The notes under the pieces: generated by a model
What the model saw: the letters and a program-made list of their open reading frames with translations, nothing else
The model's database searches: none
Told to the model about the DNA's origin: nothing
Assembly: GCA_945861265.1 (NCBI GenBank)
Contig: CAMAUC010000002.1
Span: forward strand, 1 to 48,034
Origin: Rhizobium sp. Q54
GTDB lineage: Bacteria; Pseudomonadota; Alphaproteobacteria; Rhizobiales; Xanthobacteraceae
Length of the DNA: 48,034 nucleotides
Reading direction: 5' to 3'
In this document: piece by piece, positions 44,754 through 48,034 of the stretch
Position numbering within the stretch: position 1 is the first letter of the stretch
Layout: every line of letters starts with the position of its first letter
Translations under genes and position numbers: made by a program

Positions 44754-46315
44754 TGGTCACGACCGCATTGACTGATCTCTGGTTCGGCTTCGGCGTCGCG
44801 CTGGAGCCGCATAACCTGATGTGGTGTTTCATCGGCGTTCTGGTCGGCAACATGGTCGGCGTACTGCCGGGCATGGGCCCGCTCGCCACCATTTCGATCC
44901 TGCTGCCGCTGACCTTCGGCATTCCGCCGGTCGGCGCCATCCTGATGTTGTCCGGCGTGTTCTACGGCGCGCAATATGGCGGCGCGATCTGCTCGATCCT
45001 GTTGAACCTGCCGTGCCATCCGCCCCACGCGGTGACCTGCCTCGACGGCTTCCCGCTGACCAAGCAGGGCCGCGGCGGTGCCGCTTTGGGCATTACGGTG
45101 ATCTCGTCCTTCGTCGGCGCGTCCTGGGGCATCACCGAGATGATCTTCCTCGCGCCCGTCCTCGTAACGGTGGCCTTGAAGTTCGGCCCGGCCGAAATCT
45201 GCTCGCTGATGCTGCTTGGCCTGCTGGCCGGCTCGACGCTCGCGCGCGGCTCGCCGCTCAAGGGCGTCGCCATGACTGTGTGCGGCCTGCTGATCGGCAT
45301 CGTCGGCTCCGATATTGAAACCGGCACGCCGCGTTTCACCTTCGGCATTCCGAATCTGTTCGACGGCGTCGAGATCGTCGCTCTGGCGCTCGGCCTGTTC
45401 GGCATCGCCGAGTTCATGAAGAGCGTCAATCAGCTCTCCGAAGTCGATACCAAATACACCAAGGTCACCTTCAAGGATCTGCGGCCGACCAAGGACGAAC
45501 TGCGCCGCTCGTGGGGCGCCATGTTCCGCGGCACCATCATCGGCAGCCTGTGCGCGCTCATTCCCGGCACCGGCCCGACCATCGCCTCGTTCATCTCCTA
45601 CGCCACCGAAAAGAAGATCTCCAAGACGCCGGAATTGTTCGGCACCGGGATGATCGAAGGCGTTGCCTGCCCGGAAGCCTCGACGCATTCCTCGGTGCAG
45701 GGCGATTTCATCCCGACCATGAGCCTCGGCATTCCGGGCGACGCGGTGATGGCGCTGATCCTCGGTGCGCTGATGATCCAGGGCATCGTGCCCGGCCCGC
45801 AGCTGATTTCCGAACATCCGGACATCTTCTGGGGCCTCGTCGCCTCGTTCTGGATCGGCAACATCATGCTGGTCGTGCTCAACGTGCCGATGATCGGCCT
45901 GTGGGTGAAGCTGCTCGCGATCCCGTACAAGTATCTTTATCCGAGTGCGCTGTTTTTCGTCTGCATCGGCGTCTATTCGACCGGCAACGACATGTTCCAG
46001 GTCGGCGAGACCATCGTCATCGGCCTGATCGGCTATGTGTTGCTGCTGCTCGACTTCCACCCGGCGCCGATCCTGCTCGGCTTCGTCTTGGGGCCGCGCT
46101 TCGAGGAGAACTTCCGCCGCGCCATGCTGATTTCGCGCGGCGACTCGCTGGTCTTCATCGACATCAAGGACCACCCGATCAGCGCCTTCTTCATCTTCCT
46201 CGCCGTGCTGCTGATCGTCGTGCAGCTCTATGTCCGCTTGCGCAAGCCGAAGGCGCTCATTCCCGAACTGGAAATGAATGCCAAGCCGAACAACATCGCG
46301 CCGGTCGAGCCCTGA
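44753..46315 (+). CDS. tctA: Tripartite tricarboxylate transporter large permease TctA
   Basis: The 520-residue inner-membrane protein has about eleven to twelve helices and the family's conserved glycine-rich motifs: VLPGMGPLATISILLPLTF near residues 40-58, GVFYGAQYGGAICSILLNLP near 65-84 and IPGTGPTIASFISYATEK near 268-285. The last is a duplicated form of the first. It is the transporting subunit, driven by an ion gradient. Its ATG overlaps the tctB stop. Confidence 0.95.
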   Translation: MVTTALTDLWFGFGVALEPHNLMWCFIGVLVGNMVGVLPGMGPLATISILLPLTFGIPPVGAILMLSGVFYGAQYGGAICSILLNLPCHPPHAVTCLDGFPLTKQGRGGAALGITVISSFVGASWGITEMIFLAPVLVTVALKFGPAEICSLMLLGLLAGSTLARGSPLKGVAMTVCGLLIGIVGSDIETGTPRFTFGIPNLFDGVEIVALALGLFGIAEFMKSVNQLSEVDTKYTKVTFKDLRPTKDELRRSWGAMFRGTIIGSLCALIPGTGPTIASFISYATEKKISKTPELFGTGMIEGVACPEASTHSSVQGDFIPTMSLGIPGDAVMALILGALMIQGIVPGPQLISEHPDIFWGLVASFWIGNIMLVVLNVPMIGLWVKLLAIPYKYLYPSALFFVCIGVYSTGNDMFQVGETIVIGLIGYVLLLLDFHPAPILLGFVLGPRFEENFRRAMLISRGDSLVFIDIKDHPISAFFIFLAVLLIVVQLYVRLRKPKALIPELEMNAKPNNIAPVEP

Positions 46316-46321
46316 TCCCTG

Positions 46322-46351
46322 GGCCGGACCGCGCGCTGGCGCGGCCCGGCC
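46322..46351 (+). other. Strong stem-loop after tctA
   Basis: GGCCGG-A-CCGCGC, loop GCTG, GCGCGG-C-CCGGCC gives 12 base pairs with one mismatch, directly after the tctA stop. There is no T-run, so it more likely protects the 3' end or slows polymerase than ends transcription. Confidence 0.5.
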
Positions 46352-46395
46352 AAGCCGCCTAACATCACCCCGCCGGCGAATCGGACGGGGGTCGG

Positions 46396-48034
46396 ATGAG
46401 CGGAATTGTCGACGACGTCACCTATTACCTGACCGCGCCTTTGCGCCTGTTCGGCCGCTCGCGCGGCTTTCGCCTGGCCAGCCTGGCGATCGTCGTCGTC
46501 GGCGTCTTTTTCGCCGCCACATTATGGGCGCTCGACAGCTTCTTTCCGACCGCGACGCCGGCGGCGCAGGTCGTCGCCAAGCTCGAACCGCTGCCGCCGC
46601 TCCAGCCGCTGACCCGCGCCTCCTACGTGATCGCGCCGGTTGCCGTGTCGCTTAACGCCATCCAGCGCAGCCTCGAGGCCTCCGCCCCGCGCACCATGAG
46701 CGGCAAGGGCGGCAATCCGGTCAGCAGCATTCTGTCCAAGGCCGAGATCGGCATGACCATTACCCGCGGCAACATCGCGGTGAACGGCCGCGCCGGCGAG
46801 ATGACGGTGCTGACCCAACTCAACGGCTCGCTGAAAATCACCGGCCAGTTGGCGGCGCAGGCCGGCAACCTGGCCGGCGGCGCCGTCGGCGGCATTGCCG
46901 GCCTGCTCGGCGACACTCTCGGCAAGGATGTCGGCAAGGCGGTCGGCGGCATCACCGGCAAGGTGCTCGATCAGAACGTCGAACTGCGCAGCCAGGTCAC
47001 CGTGCGTTCGAAGCCGTCGGTCACCGCGAACTGGCGGCTGCAACCCAATCTCGCGGCGCAAGTGGCGGTCTCCGACAGCAGCGCGCAAGTCGCCGGCATC
47101 AGGATCAATATGGCCAGCGAGGCGAGACCTTTGATTGAGCGCGCGGTCAACGAGCAGGTCGCTGCGCTGGAGAACCGGCTGCGCAACGACCCGTCGCTCG
47201 AACGCGCGGCGCGCGAGCAATGGACCAAGATGTGCCGTTCGATCCCGCTCGGCGGCGGCCAGACCGGCCTGCCGCAGCTCTGGCTGGAAATGCGCCCGGT
47301 GCGCGCCGCGGCGGCGCAGCCGCAGATCGACGCGCGCAACGTCACCTTGGCCGTCGGCATTCAGGCCAATACCCGCATCACGCCGAAGGAGAGCAAGCCC
47401 GACTGTCCGTTCCCGGCCACGCTCGACCTGGTGCCGCCGATGGACAACGGCAAGCTCGCCATCGGCCTGCCGATCGACGTGCCGTTCACCGAACTCAACA
47501 AGCTGCTCGACGTCCAGCTCAAGGGCAAACGCTTTCCGGAAGGCACCAATGCGCCGGTCGAGGTCGAGGTGCGCAGCGCCACGCTGGCGGCGTCCGATGA
47601 CCGGCTGCTGATCGCGCTCAAGGTCAAGGCGCATGAGCGCAAGAGCTGGTTCGGCTTCGGCGCCGAAGCCAGCATCAATATCTGGGGCAAGCCCAAACTT
47701 GATCCCGGCACGCAGGTCCTGAGCCTCACCGATATTTCGCTCGCGGTTGAATCGGAAGCCGCCTTCGGCCTGCTCGGCACCGCTGCCCGCGCCGCCATGC
47801 CCTATTTGCAGCAGGCCCTGGCCGAGAAGGCGGTGATCGATCTCACGCCCTTCCTCAACGACGCCAAGGCCAAGATCGGCACAGCGCTCGGCGACTTCCG
47901 CCAGGCCCGCGACGGCGTCGAGGTCGAGGCGACGGTCGATAATCTGCGCCTCACCGGCATCGCCTTCGACAGCACCACTCTGCGCGTGATCGCCGAGGCC
48001 GAAGGGACCGCCAGAGTCACGGTGACGGAACTGC
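46396..48034 (+). CDS. DUF4403 family envelope protein, C-terminal end missing
   Basis: The frame stays open from the ATG at 46396 to the window edge, 546 codons. A cytoplasmic N-terminus of about 27 residues is followed by one membrane helix (residues 28-47, LASLAIVVVGVFFAATLWAL), so the rest is periplasmic. The pattern TRASYVIAPVAVSLNAIQRSLE, the LELEMRPVRA-like segment and the repeated long beta domains match DUF4403, a family of large lipid-binding-like proteins of unknown function. GGGGG lies upstream. It begins 80 bases after tctA but is likely a separate unit. Confidence 0.82.
   Translation, partial: MSGIVDDVTYYLTAPLRLFGRSRGFRLASLAIVVVGVFFAATLWALDSFFPTATPAAQVVAKLEPLPPLQPLTRASYVIAPVAVSLNAIQRSLEASAPRTMSGKGGNPVSSILSKAEIGMTITRGNIAVNGRAGEMTVLTQLNGSLKITGQLAAQAGNLAGGAVGGIAGLLGDTLGKDVGKAVGGITGKVLDQNVELRSQVTVRSKPSVTANWRLQPNLAAQVAVSDSSAQVAGIRINMASEARPLIERAVNEQVAALENRLRNDPSLERAAREQWTKMCRSIPLGGGQTGLPQLWLEMRPVRAAAAQPQIDARNVTLAVGIQANTRITPKESKPDCPFPATLDLVPPMDNGKLAIGLPIDVPFTELNKLLDVQLKGKRFPEGTNAPVEVEVRSATLAASDDRLLIALKVKAHERKSWFGFGAEASINIWGKPKLDPGTQVLSLTDISLAVESEAAFGLLGTAARAAMPYLQQALAEKAVIDLTPFLNDAKAKIGTALGDFRQARDGVEVEATVDNLRLTGIAFDSTTLRVIAEAEGTARVTVTEL

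Noticed and set aside
44579-46174. A 531-codon open frame on the minus strand opposite tctA
   Set aside because: The translation is a charged, His/Gln/Asp-rich sequence with no domain; it mirrors the hydrophobic tctA codons.
46522-47634. A 370-codon open frame on the minus strand
   Set aside because: It is antisense to the DUF4403 gene, whose plus-strand frame has a ribosome-binding site and a membrane helix and stays open to the window end.

Overview
The window is high-GC, gene-dense bacterial chromosome. Several traits point to an alphaproteobacterium of the order Hyphomicrobiales (Rhizobiales), probably near Bradyrhizobium, Rhodopseudomonas or Pseudolabrys: three Omp25/Omp31-type outer-membrane barrels in a row, the uvrC / pgsA / moaD / moaE neighbourhood, an ArsR-methyltransferase fusion leading into metF and metH, tripartite tricarboxylate transporter (TTT) genes, and dispersed palindromic repeats with the core AAGTGGGnACCGGTT. 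The order is a fairly safe inference from the sequence; the genus is not. I found no rRNA, tRNA, CRISPR array, insertion sequence or prophage. Most of the window is ordinary chromosome.

Layout, left to right. 1-2782 (minus): glycolate oxidase glcD-glcE and the first codons of glcF. 2933-4859 (plus): a periplasmic cytochrome c, a tandem universal stress protein and a GNAT acetyltransferase. 4921-8353 (minus): a TetR regulator with its own candidate operator, a small membrane protein, a ThDP-dependent acetolactate-synthase-like enzyme and a NIPSNAP protein. 8486-15528 (minus): a secreted DUF1460 amidase-like protein and a secreted beta-propeller lyase-like protein that overlap, then moaE, moaD, pgsA, an intradiol ring-cleavage dioxygenase, uvrC and a pteridine-reductase-like SDR. 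15832-18297 (plus): three outer-membrane barrel genes, each closed by its own terminator.

18370-30060 holds mostly single genes: GST, cold-shock protein, rlmJ, small membrane proteins, secreted RNase T2, a ribbon-helix-helix protein behind a regulatory region with an SOS-like box, a secreted protein with a hexanucleotide repeat in its signal peptide, rsmE, ubiA, an extensin-family lipoprotein, a DUF2798 protein, a lone TctC-type binding protein and a 28-residue membrane peptide. 30138-35831 (minus) is the methionine operon arsR/methyltransferase-metF-metH; its promoter carries an 18-bp palindrome over the -10 element. 36172-39492 holds trmO, an L,D-transpeptidase, an orphan ParA ATPase and a panE-type reductase.

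39546-46315 is the most system-like part. A sulfurtransferase, a zinc alcohol dehydrogenase, a TctC-type solute-binding protein and a zinc-less quinone-reductase-like enzyme (all minus) stand next to the divergent permease genes tctB-tctA (plus), with a near-perfect palindrome in the divergent promoter region. I read this as an uptake-and-oxidation locus for an unknown carboxylate. The window ends inside a DUF4403 gene. Three ~106-bp copies of a two-hairpin repeat (23923, 28094, 36046) and one shorter relative (4861) are scattered between genes; one copy supplies the rsmE stop codon and two end within about 20 bases of a start codon.
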